This document shows positions 7,421-16,269 of a DNA stretch of 64,000 nucleotides, one piece after another. A model generated the notes under the pieces. The model was not told the origin of the DNA and ran no database searches. It saw only the letters and a program-made list of their open reading frames with translations. How positions within the stretch are numbered: the first letter of the stretch is position 1; every line of letters starts with the position of its first letter. The position numbers were made by a program, and so were the translations under genes. The DNA comes from Bacillota bacterium (GTDB lineage: Bacteria; Bacillota; Clostridia; Oscillospirales; Ruminococcaceae): the NCBI GenBank assembly GCA_023460035.1, contig JAEWRN010000034.1, positions 1-64,000 on the forward strand. Reading direction: 5' to 3'.

Positions 7421-8990
7421 GACATTTCGCATTTCGTTTCGGCTGCAAATTACCTACCATACCAATGCGCTGCTGCGCTCGCTAAAATCGATACCGTGGG
7501 TAAAAAAATGGTTGCCGGCAGCGCTTTATGCAAGCCCAAAATTGAAGCGGTTTGCACTGGTGGTCAGTATTTTGCGGGAGATCATTTCAACTTTTTTCGG
7601 CAAAGTGCTGTATTTGCTGTTGATGGCCGTGTTACCACTATTTTATTTCAAGCTTTCCGGCCCGGCAAATTTTTTGCACATTTTGCTGTTTCTCACCCTG
7701 CTGGGCGGGTTGCTGAATGCCAGAATTATTATGCCCGGCAGGGATAAATATTATGCGGTAATTTTAATGCGGCTCGATGCAAAAAAATATGCGCTGTCGA
7801 ATTACCTGTACTTTTTGCTGCGCACGTTTGTCGGTATGGCAGTTGTTACAGCGGTAATAGGCTGGTTGTATGGGGTTTCTATTTTCGGTGCCGTTGCCGC
7901 CGCCGCACTGGTGGTGGCGGTCAAATGCATTCTGCCCGCAATTTTGCTTGGCACGCCGCTGAAAGAGCAAAAAAAGCGCTTTGAAAAGCTGTACACCGCA
8001 ATTTCGGTTCTGTTTATTACCGCTTTGCTTGCCGCGGCCTATGTGCTGCCGGCATTGGGCTTGGCACTGCCGGTATGGGCCTTTTACGCTGTCTGTGCGG
8101 CCGCGGTGGCAGCGGCGGTCCCCAGTGTGTGGGTACTGTGCCGCTTTAACGGTTATAGAGATGCTTACAAAGAGGCCTTTGCGGGGGAAACTATGCTGGA
8201 ATCGCCCAAAAGTGTGACGGCAAAGGCAATGCAGGCAAGCTATCAAAAAAAGCTCAGCTTTTCTGCCAGTCAAACCAGCAAAAAAAGCGGCTATGCGTAT
8301 TTGAACGATTTATTTGTGCAGCGCCACACCAAAATACTCACCCGCTCGGCCTTGCGCATCACATCGTTTTTTGGCGCGTTGATGCTGGTGGGTATTGGTG
8401 CCTGCCTGTTTTACCCGCCGGTGCGGGAAAAGCTCAACGAATATTTATTAACGGCGTTGCCCTCGCTTTTATTTGTAATGTACTTTATTAACCGTGGGCA
8501 GACCATCACACAGGCAATGTTCGTCAACTGCGACCACAGCATGCTGACCTACCGCTTTTACCGGCAGCCAAAAGCTATTTTACAGCTGTTTGCCGCCCGG
8601 TTGCGGTCGGTTATTCTCATCAACCTGATCCCGGCGGCGGTACTTGCCGCGGGGCTGCCGGCCATGCTGCTGCTTAGCGGCGGCACGGCCCACCCGCTTG
8701 ACTATGCTTTGCTATCTGCTTCGGTTTTACTGATGGCGATTTTCTTTTCGGTGCACCACATGGTGCTGTATTATCTGTTGCAGCCGTATAATGAAAATAG
8801 TGAAATCAAGAACCCCATGTTCACAATCGCCAATGCAGTGACCTACCTCGTTTCTTATTTTGCGGTACGGCAAGAGATCGAAACTTCGGTATTTGGCGTG
8901 TTTTTACTTATTTTTTGTGTGCTGTACATACTGTTTGCTTTGCTTGCAGCATACCGGCTGGCCCCCAAAACCTTTTGCCTGCGTCAGTAG
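7413..8990 (+). CDS. Large ABC transporter permease
   Basis: A 525-residue membrane protein with many hydrophobic segments in two blocks (about 60-220 and 305-520), separated by a soluble stretch around residues 230-300. It overlaps the ATPase gene by 8 bases and must be its partner. I do not recognise a named family, but size and layout match large ABC-2-like exporters found beside YozG-type regulators. It ends before a bidirectional hairpin at 9003-9030. Confidence 0.75.
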   Translation: MIETFRISFRLQITYHTNALLRSLKSIPWVKKWLPAALYASPKLKRFALVVSILREIISTFFGKVLYLLLMAVLPLFYFKLSGPANFLHILLFLTLLGGLLNARIIMPGRDKYYAVILMRLDAKKYALSNYLYFLLRTFVGMAVVTAVIGWLYGVSIFGAVAAAALVVAVKCILPAILLGTPLKEQKKRFEKLYTAISVLFITALLAAAYVLPALGLALPVWAFYAVCAAAVAAAVPSVWVLCRFNGYRDAYKEAFAGETMLESPKSVTAKAMQASYQKKLSFSASQTSKKSGYAYLNDLFVQRHTKILTRSALRITSFFGALMLVGIGACLFYPPVREKLNEYLLTALPSLLFVMYFINRGQTITQAMFVNCDHSMLTYRFYRQPKAILQLFAARLRSVILINLIPAAVLAAGLPAMLLLSGGTAHPLDYALLSASVLLMAIFFSVHHMVLYYLLQPYNENSEIKNPMFTIANAVTYLVSYFAVRQEIETSVFGVFLLIFCVLYILFALLAAYRLAPKTFCLRQ

Positions 8991-9002
8991 AATATATCAA
9001 AT

Positions 9003-9034
9003 AAAACAGCCCCTTAGCAGGGGCTGTTTTTGTT
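9003..9034. terminator. Bidirectional terminator between convergent genes
   Basis: An 11-bp perfect stem AAAACAGCCCC/GGGGCTGTTTT with a 6-base loop and T-rich flank on the plus strand. It terminates the ABC operon and overlaps the last codons of the convergent response regulator. Confidence 0.8.
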
Positions 9035-9751
9035 TTGCCGCGTTTGGCCTTTTTGGTAATCGGTGGGGCAAAGGCCGGTTTGCCGTTTGAATACACGGCA
9101 AAAATAATGCTTGTTCAAATAGCCCACCCGGTCGGCGACCTCCTGGCTTTGAATGGCCGGGTCTTGCAGCAGTAATTGCTGTGCGGCGGCGATGCGCAGC
9201 CGGTTCAAGTATTCGCTGTAGGTGGTGCCGCATTCTTTTTTAATAATGCGGCTCAGGTATGACTCGCTTAAATGAAACTGGGCCGCCAGGGTGGTAAGTG
9301 AAAGCGCGGGGTCGGTAAAATGGGTGCCGATATGTGCTTTAATCTGGTCTGCCAGTGGTGCTTGTGGCGGGGTAGTGGGGGTAGCGGGTAGCGCAATGCC
9401 TTGCAGCACCCGCAGCAGCTCTTTACGGTCAATGGGCTTTAACAGGTAATCCACCGCGCCAAGGCGCAAGGCTTTTCGCGCATAGGCAAATTCGTCGTAG
9501 CCGGAGATAATCACAAACCGGCAGGCGGGGCCGCTTTCACAAACCTGTTGCACGACATCCAGCCCGCTTATCCCGGGCATGTTGATGTCCATCAGCGCAA
9601 TGTCGGGGCGCACCTGCCGTATCAGTTGCAGGGCGGCGGGGCCGTTTGCGGCAAGCCCTGCGACCTGCAAGTTGGGGGTTGCCTGCTCGATATATTTTTT
9701 TAGCCCTTGCCGGATATGAATTTCATCGTCACAAATTACAATCGTCGCCAT
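9014..9751 (-). CDS. Response regulator with AraC-type DNA-binding domain (YesN-like)
   Basis: A 245-residue two-component regulator. The receiver domain (about 1-120) has the acidic pocket CDDE, phospho-acceptor Asp in ALMDINMPG and Lys in YLLKPID. The C-terminal AraC/XylS domain (about 145-245) has two HTH units, with LTTLAAQFHLSESYLSRI and the hallmark VGYLNKHYFCRVFKRQTG. The ATG at 9751 begins MATIVICDDE; it overlaps the kinase gene by 23 bases. AraC-type regulators bind direct repeats one helical face apart, and such repeats lie at 11467-11502 upstream of the divergent reductase gene, its probable target. Confidence 0.9.
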   Translation of the reverse strand: MATIVICDDEIHIRQGLKKYIEQATPNLQVAGLAANGPAALQLIRQVRPDIALMDINMPGISGLDVVQQVCESGPACRFVIISGYDEFAYARKALRLGAVDYLLKPIDRKELLRVLQGIALPATPTTPPQAPLADQIKAHIGTHFTDPALSLTTLAAQFHLSESYLSRIIKKECGTTYSEYLNRLRIAAAQQLLLQDPAIQSQEVADRVGYLNKHYFCRVFKRQTGLCPTDYQKGQTRQNKNSPC

Positions 9752-11450
9752 TGGTACCCCCTTTTTGCAGCGGCAGCCGCACGGTGACCGTGGTGCCTGC
9801 CCCAGGCTGAGATATAATATGCAGCCCGTAACCGCTGCCATAAATGTGCTTTAGCCGCTGCTGAATATTGCGCAGCCCCACCGATTGGGTCGCCTCGGGG
9901 CTGTCTATTTCAGCTATCAATTGTGCCAGCGCCGCACCGTCCATGCCAACGCCGTCGTCTTCGACCACCAGCTCAAGGGCATCTGCCGCCGCGCGCGTAA
10001 AAATGCGGATTGTGCCGGGGGCCAGTTTTGGTTTAATGCCGTGGTAGATGGCGTTTTCAACCAGCGGCTGCAATAGCAACCGGCTGACCAGTGCATCCCC
10101 CAGTGTGGGCGGCAGCGACAGCTCGTAGTGCAAAATATCCGCATAGCGATATTGCTGAATGGTCAGGTAGTGCCCCACATGCTCAAACTCGCGTTTCAGC
10201 GGGATGAAATCCTGCCCGGCAGACAGCCCTACCCTGAAAAACCCGGATAAGGCGGTAATCAACTGGGCCAGTTCGTCGGCACCATAATCCAGTGCTTTCC
10301 ATTGCAGGGTGTCCAGCGTGTTGTATAAAAAGTGCGGTTTGATTTGGTTTTGCAGCACCTGAAACTGCGCCCGGTAGCGGTCGCTTTGCTCTTGCTCTAC
10401 CGCCTTGAGCAGTTGTTTGGTGTTGGCCACCATGCGGTTAAACTGACTTGCAAGCTGGGCGGTTTCGTCCTGCCCGGCGGCGGGTACGGCCACGGTAAAA
10501 TCACCTGCCTGTACCTGCTGCATGGCACTGCTTAACCGGCGTATGGGGCGGCTGATGTAGCGCGCCACCCAAAAGCTCAGCGGCCAGCTGAGAATCAGCA
10601 GCAGCGCCCAAATCAGCAAAATAGAAAAAATCAGCGAGTGCCCCTCTTGCAACAGGCGGGCGCGCGCTACCACCGTACACAGGTACCAGTCGTTTGTCTG
10701 TGGGATGTGCGAAAAAAACACTTCTTTTTCTTCGCCGCCCAGTGTCAGGGTGCTGGCGCTTTTGGTGGTGCCGCTTGCCGGCATATGGGACAATACCTGT
10801 GCAAGGTCATCACCGGCAAGCTGCCCGCCAACATTTGTATATAAGTTGCCGTCGGGGTCCGCGATAAACGAAGTGCCGCCGTAAAAATCAATGTGGTCAG
10901 TCAGGTCGGTCAGCCGGTTTAAAGAAATTGCTCCGTTTACAAAGCCAATCTGCGCGCCCGCGGCATCGCGCACCGCATAGCAGATCAGCACAATGTTGCT
11001 GCGGTCGGTTTTGGAGACCAGCGGGGTGCTGATCTCGTATTCGGTGCCGTCGCGGCAAAGAGCCTTAAAATAATCGCGGTTTGAAACGTCAATCGTCTGT
11101 TGTTCGGTGACATACCCCAGCCCATCTAAACCGCCCACCGCAAAAGTGCCGTATTCGTTGCCATAATTTTCGCTAAACGCGTCGTTCAGCCGGTCAATAA
11201 ACGGTTGAATCTGCCGCATATCCATCGACAGCACTTCATTGCTGCGGCTGATAATGCGCAGCTCATCCACCCGCTGGGTCAGCCAGGCCGAAGCCTGCGC
11301 CGCCTTGGATTCGATAAGTTGCGTGTTAAGCTTTGTGCTAATCTGCTCGTTAAAGCCGCTGCTCTGTACCAGTGCCAGCAACATGGCCACGCTGCAGACC
11401 AAAGAAATACAGCCTGCAAACAGTATAGTAATTTTGCTTTGAAGTTTCAA
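9729..11450 (-). CDS. Sensor histidine kinase (YesM-like)
   Basis: A 573-residue membrane kinase. It has an N-terminal helix, an extracellular double-Cache-like sensor (about 30-270; motif NRDYFKAL), a second membrane helix, a HAMP domain (SRPIRRLSSAMQQV), the phosphorylated His in QIKPHFLYNTLD and an ATPase domain with QPLVENAIYHG and GVGMDG. I chose TTG at 11450 (LKLQSK), which follows a GGGGGGCCGGG stretch. An ATG at 11486 has no ribosome site and would place its leader over the GTGCAA repeats. Cache domains usually sense small organic acids or amino acids, which fits a divergent fumarate/urocanate-type reductase. The ligand is unknown. Confidence 0.88.
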   Translation of the reverse strand: MKLQSKITILFAGCISLVCSVAMLLALVQSSGFNEQISTKLNTQLIESKAAQASAWLTQRVDELRIISRSNEVLSMDMRQIQPFIDRLNDAFSENYGNEYGTFAVGGLDGLGYVTEQQTIDVSNRDYFKALCRDGTEYEISTPLVSKTDRSNIVLICYAVRDAAGAQIGFVNGAISLNRLTDLTDHIDFYGGTSFIADPDGNLYTNVGGQLAGDDLAQVLSHMPASGTTKSASTLTLGGEEKEVFFSHIPQTNDWYLCTVVARARLLQEGHSLIFSILLIWALLLILSWPLSFWVARYISRPIRRLSSAMQQVQAGDFTVAVPAAGQDETAQLASQFNRMVANTKQLLKAVEQEQSDRYRAQFQVLQNQIKPHFLYNTLDTLQWKALDYGADELAQLITALSGFFRVGLSAGQDFIPLKREFEHVGHYLTIQQYRYADILHYELSLPPTLGDALVSRLLLQPLVENAIYHGIKPKLAPGTIRIFTRAAADALELVVEDDGVGMDGAALAQLIAEIDSPEATQSVGLRNIQQRLKHIYGSGYGLHIISQPGAGTTVTVRLPLQKGGTNGDDCNL

Positions 11451-11466
11451 ACCCGGCCCCCCGTTT

Positions 11467-11530
11467 GTGCAAAAAAGTGCAACCATTGAAAAAATAGTGC
11501 AACGACTCCGGCGTTGATTTGCCTTATAAT
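11467..11530 (+). promoter_or_regulatory. Phased GTGCAA repeats and activator-dependent promoter
   Basis: GTGCAA occurs at 11467, 11477 and 11497, exactly 10 and 20 bp apart, so all copies lie on one face of the helix. TATAAT follows at 11525-11530. The -35 position (11502-11507) reads ACGACT, far from consensus, and touches the third repeat. This is the expected architecture for activation by an AraC-type regulator. Confidence 0.6.
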
Positions 11531-11583
11531 CATAATACAATGTTATGAAAATAACAATCAAAAAAGCAGGAGGAAAAGAGAAG

Positions 11584-13374
11584 ATGAAACGAATTCTTTC
11601 AGTTCTGGTTGTGGCAGTACTGGCTTTTACGCTGGTTGCCTGCGGGCAGGCAGGCGGCGCCAGCAGCGCCGCGGGCGCGTCGTTTGACGGTACCTATGCC
11701 GGTGAGGGGCAGGGCCACAACGGCAAAATACTGGTCGACTTGACCATCACCGACGGCAAAATAGCGGGCATAACGGTAAAAGAGCACAGTGAAACCGCGG
11801 GCATTGCCGACGCGATGGACACCCTGACACAGCAGATGATTGCGGGCAACACGCTGGCAGTTGACACTGTCGCGGGTGCCACCTATACGTCTAAGGGCTT
11901 TTTAGAAGCGGTCAACGACGCGCTTGCAAAGTCTGGCGCAACTGCTGCCGACCTTGTGGTAAACGAAGTAGCGCAGGGCGCACAGCAGCGTGAGAGCGAA
12001 TACACCGCCGATGTACTGGTGGTGGGCGGCGGCGGCGCCGGGCTGACGGCGGCAATTGAGGCGGCCGATGCCGGCGCAAACGTAATGCTGATTGAAAAAA
12101 TGCCCCGCGTGGGCGGCAACACACTGATTTCGGGCGCAGAGTATGCCGCACCGGGCAACTGGCTGCAAAAGGCGCAGGGCATTGAGGACAGCGCTGACCT
12201 GATGTATGAGGATACCCTAAAGGGCGGCGACAACGAAAACGACCCCGCACTGGTGCGCGTGCTGGCAGACAATGCGCTGGCAGGGGCCGAGTGGCTGAAA
12301 GACGAAGTGAAGGTCGATTTTGAAGATTATATGCTGTTCTTTGGCGGGCATTCGGTAGAGCGCAGTTTGGTACCCGCAGGGGCCAGCGGGGTAGAGCTGG
12401 TCAACAAATTGCAGGCAGCGGCCGAGCAGCGCAACATCCCCATTCACTTAGACACTAAGGCCACCGAGCTGTTGCAGGATGAAAACGGCAACGTAGTGGG
12501 CGTAAAAGCCACCTATAACGGGCAGGAGATCACCTACCACGCCAAAGCGGTAGTGCTTGCAACCGGTGGTTTTGGCGCCAATGTTGAAATGCGCAAGCAG
12601 TACAACCCCGACATGGGCGAAGAAATTTTGTCCACCAACTCGGTGGGCAGCACCGGCGACGGCATTGTCATGGCACAGGCCATCGGGGCCGAGGCCGTGG
12701 ACATGTCGTACATTCAAACCTACCCCACCTGTGACATTGAAACGGGCTCGCTGCTATATGTCGGCGACGTGCGGCTGGAGGGGCGTTCTATTCTGGTTAA
12801 CCTGCAAGGCGAGCGCTTTGTGGAAGAGCTGGAGCGCCGGGATGTCATTTCAAAAGCAGTCACCCAGCAAACCGGCGGTGTGTCGTATATGTTCTGGGAT
12901 GCGGCGGGCATGACCGAGAGCGGCGTGGACGTACAGCACAAAGACGAATATGAAACCCTGATTGCAAAGAAAATGCTGGTCAAGGCGGACACCATTGAGG
13001 AAGCAGCAGACTTTTTTGGCATTGATGCTACGGCGCTGAAAGCCACGGTAGAGCGCTATAACGAGTTTGCCGCAAATGGCAAGGACCTTGACTTTAACAA
13101 GCGCGGCACGCTGGTGCCATTTGGCGAGGGCCCCTATTATATTATGGTGTCAAAGCCGGCAGTGCACCACACCATGGGTGGGCTAAAAATTAACACCACC
13201 GCACAGGTGTTGAACGAGGCCAGCACCCCCATTGCCGGCCTATATGCGGCAGGCGAGGTGACCGGCGATATCCACGGTACCAACCGCCTTGGCAGCAACG
13301 CGATTGCCGATTGCACGGTGTTTGGCCGCATTGCGGGGCAAACCGCGGCGGCAGCCGCGCAGGCAGCAGAATAA
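11584..13374 (+). CDS. Lipoprotein FMN/FAD reductase of the fumarate/urocanate reductase family
   Basis: A 596-residue exported flavoprotein that should reduce an unsaturated organic acid outside the membrane as an electron acceptor. It has a lipoprotein signal peptide (LVAC), an FMN-binding domain (about 32-120) with the ApbE flavinylation motif DTVAGAT where Thr would carry covalent FMN, and a flavocytochrome-c-type FAD domain with VVGGGGAGLTAAIEA. The active-site region has HHTMGGL and the Arg of HGTNRLGSNAI. The ATG at 11584 follows AGGAGG. Fumarate, urocanate and cinnamate-type substrates cannot be told apart here. The divergent sensor pair is its likely controller. No apbE is in the window, so flavinylation must be supplied elsewhere. 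Confidence 0.88.
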   Translation: MKRILSVLVVAVLAFTLVACGQAGGASSAAGASFDGTYAGEGQGHNGKILVDLTITDGKIAGITVKEHSETAGIADAMDTLTQQMIAGNTLAVDTVAGATYTSKGFLEAVNDALAKSGATAADLVVNEVAQGAQQRESEYTADVLVVGGGGAGLTAAIEAADAGANVMLIEKMPRVGGNTLISGAEYAAPGNWLQKAQGIEDSADLMYEDTLKGGDNENDPALVRVLADNALAGAEWLKDEVKVDFEDYMLFFGGHSVERSLVPAGASGVELVNKLQAAAEQRNIPIHLDTKATELLQDENGNVVGVKATYNGQEITYHAKAVVLATGGFGANVEMRKQYNPDMGEEILSTNSVGSTGDGIVMAQAIGAEAVDMSYIQTYPTCDIETGSLLYVGDVRLEGRSILVNLQGERFVEELERRDVISKAVTQQTGGVSYMFWDAAGMTESGVDVQHKDEYETLIAKKMLVKADTIEEAADFFGIDATALKATVERYNEFAANGKDLDFNKRGTLVPFGEGPYYIMVSKPAVHHTMGGLKINTTAQVLNEASTPIAGLYAAGEVTGDIHGTNRLGSNAIADCTVFGRIAGQTAAAAAQAAE

Positions 13375-13412
13375 CCCTTTTTGGGGCGAAGCTTTTAAAG
13401 AACAGATAATAC

Positions 13413-13458
13413 AAAACAACAGGCGGGCAGCATACAAAGGCTGCCCGCCTGTTGTTTT
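13413..13458. terminator. Strong terminator after the reductase
   Basis: A 19-bp perfect stem (13413-13431 with 13440-13458) with an 8-base loop and terminal TTTT. It isolates the reductase from the promoter at 13483. Confidence 0.85.
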
Positions 13459-13482
13459 ACCGGTTTTGCAGCAGGGGCACAG

Positions 13483-13511
13483 TTGACAGAAACCAAAAAT
13501 AAACCTATAAT
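13483..13511 (+). promoter_or_regulatory. Consensus promoter of the rhodanese-TtcA gene
   Basis: TTGACA (13483-13488), 17-bp spacer, TATAAT (13506-13511): a perfect sigma-A promoter, 83 bases before the GTG start. It suggests high constitutive expression. Confidence 0.8.
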
Positions 13512-13593
13512 TTTTGTGCGTTAACATGGCGCGCACCGCGGCAGTTGTGGTGCCGTGGCCGCCGCGTATCAAACAATTTGGAGGCAACCGCCT

Positions 13594-14802
13594 GTGAACC
13601 AATACGACCCGAATGACCTCACCATTTCGCTTGCCCAGCTGCAAGAGACCCCGCAGGCAGACCGCTTGCTGGTAGATATTCGCCCGCAGGACGCGTACCA
13701 GTGCGGGCACCTGCCCGGTGCCGTGCAGGTGGATTTTGCCGACATGATGCAGGGCAAAGCGGTATTACCCAAAGAAAAAGAGCTTGTTTTGTACTGCATT
13801 CGGGGCGAAGTTAGCCTGCCTGCGGCGCAGATGCTTTGCAAACAGGGCTACCGCGCCCGACATTTACAGGGTGGGTATGGCGCGTGGCTGCTGCAGCATT
13901 TGGCTGCGCAGCAGCAAAGCGAAGAACAGCGCGACAAAATAGAGCAAAGCCTGCGCAAAAAGTTTCACCAGGATTTATTTACCCCGTTTGCCAAGGCCAT
14001 TGTGCGGTACGAGCTGGTGCAGCCGGGCGACCGCATTGCGGTGTGCATTTCCGGCGGCAAAGACTCTATGCTGATGGCAAAGCTGTTTCAAGAGCTGAAA
14101 CGGCACAATAAGTTTCCGTTTGAGCTGGTGTTTTTGGTGATGGACCCCGGCTACAGTGACACCAATCGCCGCGTCATCGAGCAAAACGCGCAGCTGCTTG
14201 GTGTGCCGGTGACTATTTTTGAAACGAGCATTTTTGATGCGGTTTATAAAATAGAAAAATCGCCCTGCTACCTGTGTGCGCGCATGCGGCGCGGGTATTT
14301 GTACAAAAAAGCGCAAGAGCTGGGCTGCAACAAAATAGCGCTGGGCCACCATTACGACGACGTGATAGAAACGACGCTGATGGGTATGCTGTACGGCGGG
14401 CAGGTGCAAACCATGATGCCAAAGCTGCACAGCACCAACCACCCCGGCATGCAGCTGATTCGCCCCATGTACCTGATACGGGAAAAGGAAATCATCCACT
14501 GGCGCGACTATAACGGGCTGAATTTTATTCAGTGCGCCTGCAAATTTACCGACAGCTGCACCACCTGCCGCACAGACGGCAGCACCGGCTCGAAACGGCA
14601 GGAGATTAAACAGCTGATTTGCAGCTTAAAGCAGACGAACCCCGGTATAGAGGCCAATATTTTTAAAAGCATGGAAAACGTCAGCTTAGATACCGTGCTG
14701 GCCTATAAAACCGGCGGGGTAAAGCACAGCTTTTTAGAAACCTATGACGCCAAGGGCACGGCGCAAACGCCGCCAGATGCGCAAGAGGGCACAGCAGAGT
14801 AA
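13594..14802 (+). CDS. Rhodanese-TtcA fusion, tRNA thiolation enzyme
   Basis: A 402-residue fusion. Residues about 10-105 are a rhodanese domain with a possible persulfide Cys68 in YCIRGEVS. Residues about 125-380 are a TtcA-like ATP pyrophosphatase with PP-loop SGGKDS (153-158), the Cys225-x2-Cys228 pair and a second Cys cluster (314, 316, 322, 325). TtcA family enzymes thiolate tRNA position 32 using ATP and an Fe-S cluster; the rhodanese part could pass sulfur directly. I chose GTG at 13594 behind GGAGG at 13580-13584. It stands alone between a perfect promoter and a strong terminator. Substrate nucleotide is inferred from the family only. Confidence 0.87.
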   Translation: MNQYDPNDLTISLAQLQETPQADRLLVDIRPQDAYQCGHLPGAVQVDFADMMQGKAVLPKEKELVLYCIRGEVSLPAAQMLCKQGYRARHLQGGYGAWLLQHLAAQQQSEEQRDKIEQSLRKKFHQDLFTPFAKAIVRYELVQPGDRIAVCISGGKDSMLMAKLFQELKRHNKFPFELVFLVMDPGYSDTNRRVIEQNAQLLGVPVTIFETSIFDAVYKIEKSPCYLCARMRRGYLYKKAQELGCNKIALGHHYDDVIETTLMGMLYGGQVQTMMPKLHSTNHPGMQLIRPMYLIREKEIIHWRDYNGLNFIQCACKFTDSCTTCRTDGSTGSKRQEIKQLICSLKQTNPGIEANIFKSMENVSLDTVLAYKTGGVKHSFLETYDAKGTAQTPPDAQEGTAE

Positions 14803-14826
14803 AGCCAAAAACTATAAACATAAAGG

Positions 14827-14870
14827 AAGCCCCGCAAAAGCAGGTGAATACTGCTTTTGCGGGGCTTTTG
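14827..14870. terminator. Bidirectional terminator
   Basis: A 17-bp perfect stem (14827-14843 with 14851-14867) with a 7-base loop and T-rich end. It serves the rhodanese-TtcA gene from the left and probably the convergent AT-rich gene from the right. Confidence 0.82.
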
Positions 14871-14920
14871 CCCTGTTTTATACTATTTTGACAAGAAATG
14901 AAAACACGGTTTTTTATTGG

Positions 14921-16153
14921 TTATTCAGTATCATCGGTAGAGTCGGTATTATTATCATTGTCTGCCAGATAGTCTTTAGAATATGTGTCAAAGCTCCCCA
15001 GAACGGGTAACATAGAAGAAAAATAACCGTTAGTATTGATAGGATTCATTACTTCACGAATTTTTTCTAAGAGTTGAGGTATTATAATATTTTGTAGTTG
15101 GGGTATAACACTTTGTAAAAAAGGTTCGATAGTCTTACTCATAGAATCAAAGGAAGTAGCTAGAGATGTGTTAACTCTTTCGACGTTTTTGCTAATAAAA
15201 TCTTTTTCCTCAGTGATTTTAATAGCGGCAACTATTGCTTTATTGAGGTCGTTTATTGATTTATTGCAAAGGGTATAGTCACTCTTATAAAAAAATTTGC
15301 AATGTGCGATATTATTGCGCTGTTTACGGATTGATTCTATTACTTCTTGCACGTTGAGACCTACAAATTTACCATTAAAAAAGCGTTCCCAATCACTCTT
15401 GGGGGTAAACATTAAAAAGGCTTTCCTTAAATCTTCATCTGATAATTTGGCTAAGTTTTTGTTGTCGGCAAGGAATTTGCGTTTTGCTTCTTCTTCAATA
15501 CTAGTCCAACGAGGAGTAAAAAGCAGATTCTGTATATCATTGAATTCAAGAGAATAGAAAAATTTTTGTAATCGTTCAGTTTCTTTTTTCTCTTTATCGC
15601 CTTTCGCTTGGATGACGGTTTTTGCTTTATCTTGTAATTCTGTACTTATAGTTTTTTGATAATAGTCTAATCCTAAATTTACAATATAAATGTTAAATAG
15701 AAGTTTCCTAAGGTTCCTTTCTAATTTATTGAGGTTAGTATAGACTTTATTGCAGTAATATTCAGACACGGCATCGTATGAAATTATCATAACATAGGCA
15801 CTTTGAATTCCAGAGCTTTGCATGGTACTTTGGATATATTCTAATGTTTCCACAATCTGTGCTTTGCTCTTTCCTTCAACTATAACGTCTAAATAGATTT
15901 TTTCAACAACCACATTGATTATCAATTCAGCAGTATAATGAGTATCCTTATCAGTAATCGTACATATGTATTTGTGCTTGAATATATTATCGTATTCAGT
16001 AGTTTCTATAGCAGAAGGAAAGACTTCTTTGATAAAACTGCTGGCGCTACTACCACGTATGCGTATAACATTTTCTCCTTTTTTAGTAACTGGTCTTTTT
16101 GTATCTTTTTTAAAAGGATAGAGCAAAAATATATAACTATTTTGAAGTTGCAT
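14921..16153 (-). CDS. AT-rich HEPN-like protein, possible defence ribonuclease
   Basis: A 410-residue protein with no signal or membrane segment. Residues 274-290 carry RNNIAH (279-284), which fits the R-x4-H motif of HEPN ribonucleases (RNxxxH form), inside helix-rich sequence. An earlier helix NLNKLERNLRKLLFNIYI (140-157) resembles the first helix of abortive-infection-type HEPN proteins. A Lys/Glu-rich segment (176-195) and an acidic Asn/Asp tail close it. Base composition is far below its neighbours: the 60 bases from 15661 contain only 14 G or C. The ATG at 16153 follows GGTGGTG. It lies alone next to a tRNA-side glycosyltransferase, with no partner gene. HEPN assignment is motif-based; function as phage defence is inference. 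Confidence 0.6.
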   Translation of the reverse strand: MQLQNSYIFLLYPFKKDTKRPVTKKGENVIRIRGSSASSFIKEVFPSAIETTEYDNIFKHKYICTITDKDTHYTAELIINVVVEKIYLDVIVEGKSKAQIVETLEYIQSTMQSSGIQSAYVMIISYDAVSEYYCNKVYTNLNKLERNLRKLLFNIYIVNLGLDYYQKTISTELQDKAKTVIQAKGDKEKKETERLQKFFYSLEFNDIQNLLFTPRWTSIEEEAKRKFLADNKNLAKLSDEDLRKAFLMFTPKSDWERFFNGKFVGLNVQEVIESIRKQRNNIAHCKFFYKSDYTLCNKSINDLNKAIVAAIKITEEKDFISKNVERVNTSLATSFDSMSKTIEPFLQSVIPQLQNIIIPQLLEKIREVMNPINTNGYFSSMLPVLGSFDTYSKDYLADNDNNTDSTDDTE

Positions 16154-16269
16154 TATCGCACCACCAATTAGTAAAAATTAAGGAAAACACATAAAAGCAA
16201 TACAAATTCACAAGCACTTTTAAAGGTTATCTAAACACATTTATTAATATTAAGGCCTCTTTAAAGCCA

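Noticed and set aside
16194..16269. Possible small gene or att site between the HEPN and glycosyltransferase genes
   Set aside because: AT-rich spacer only, with no ribosome site, and no direct repeat of the tRNA-Ala 3' end seen by eye.
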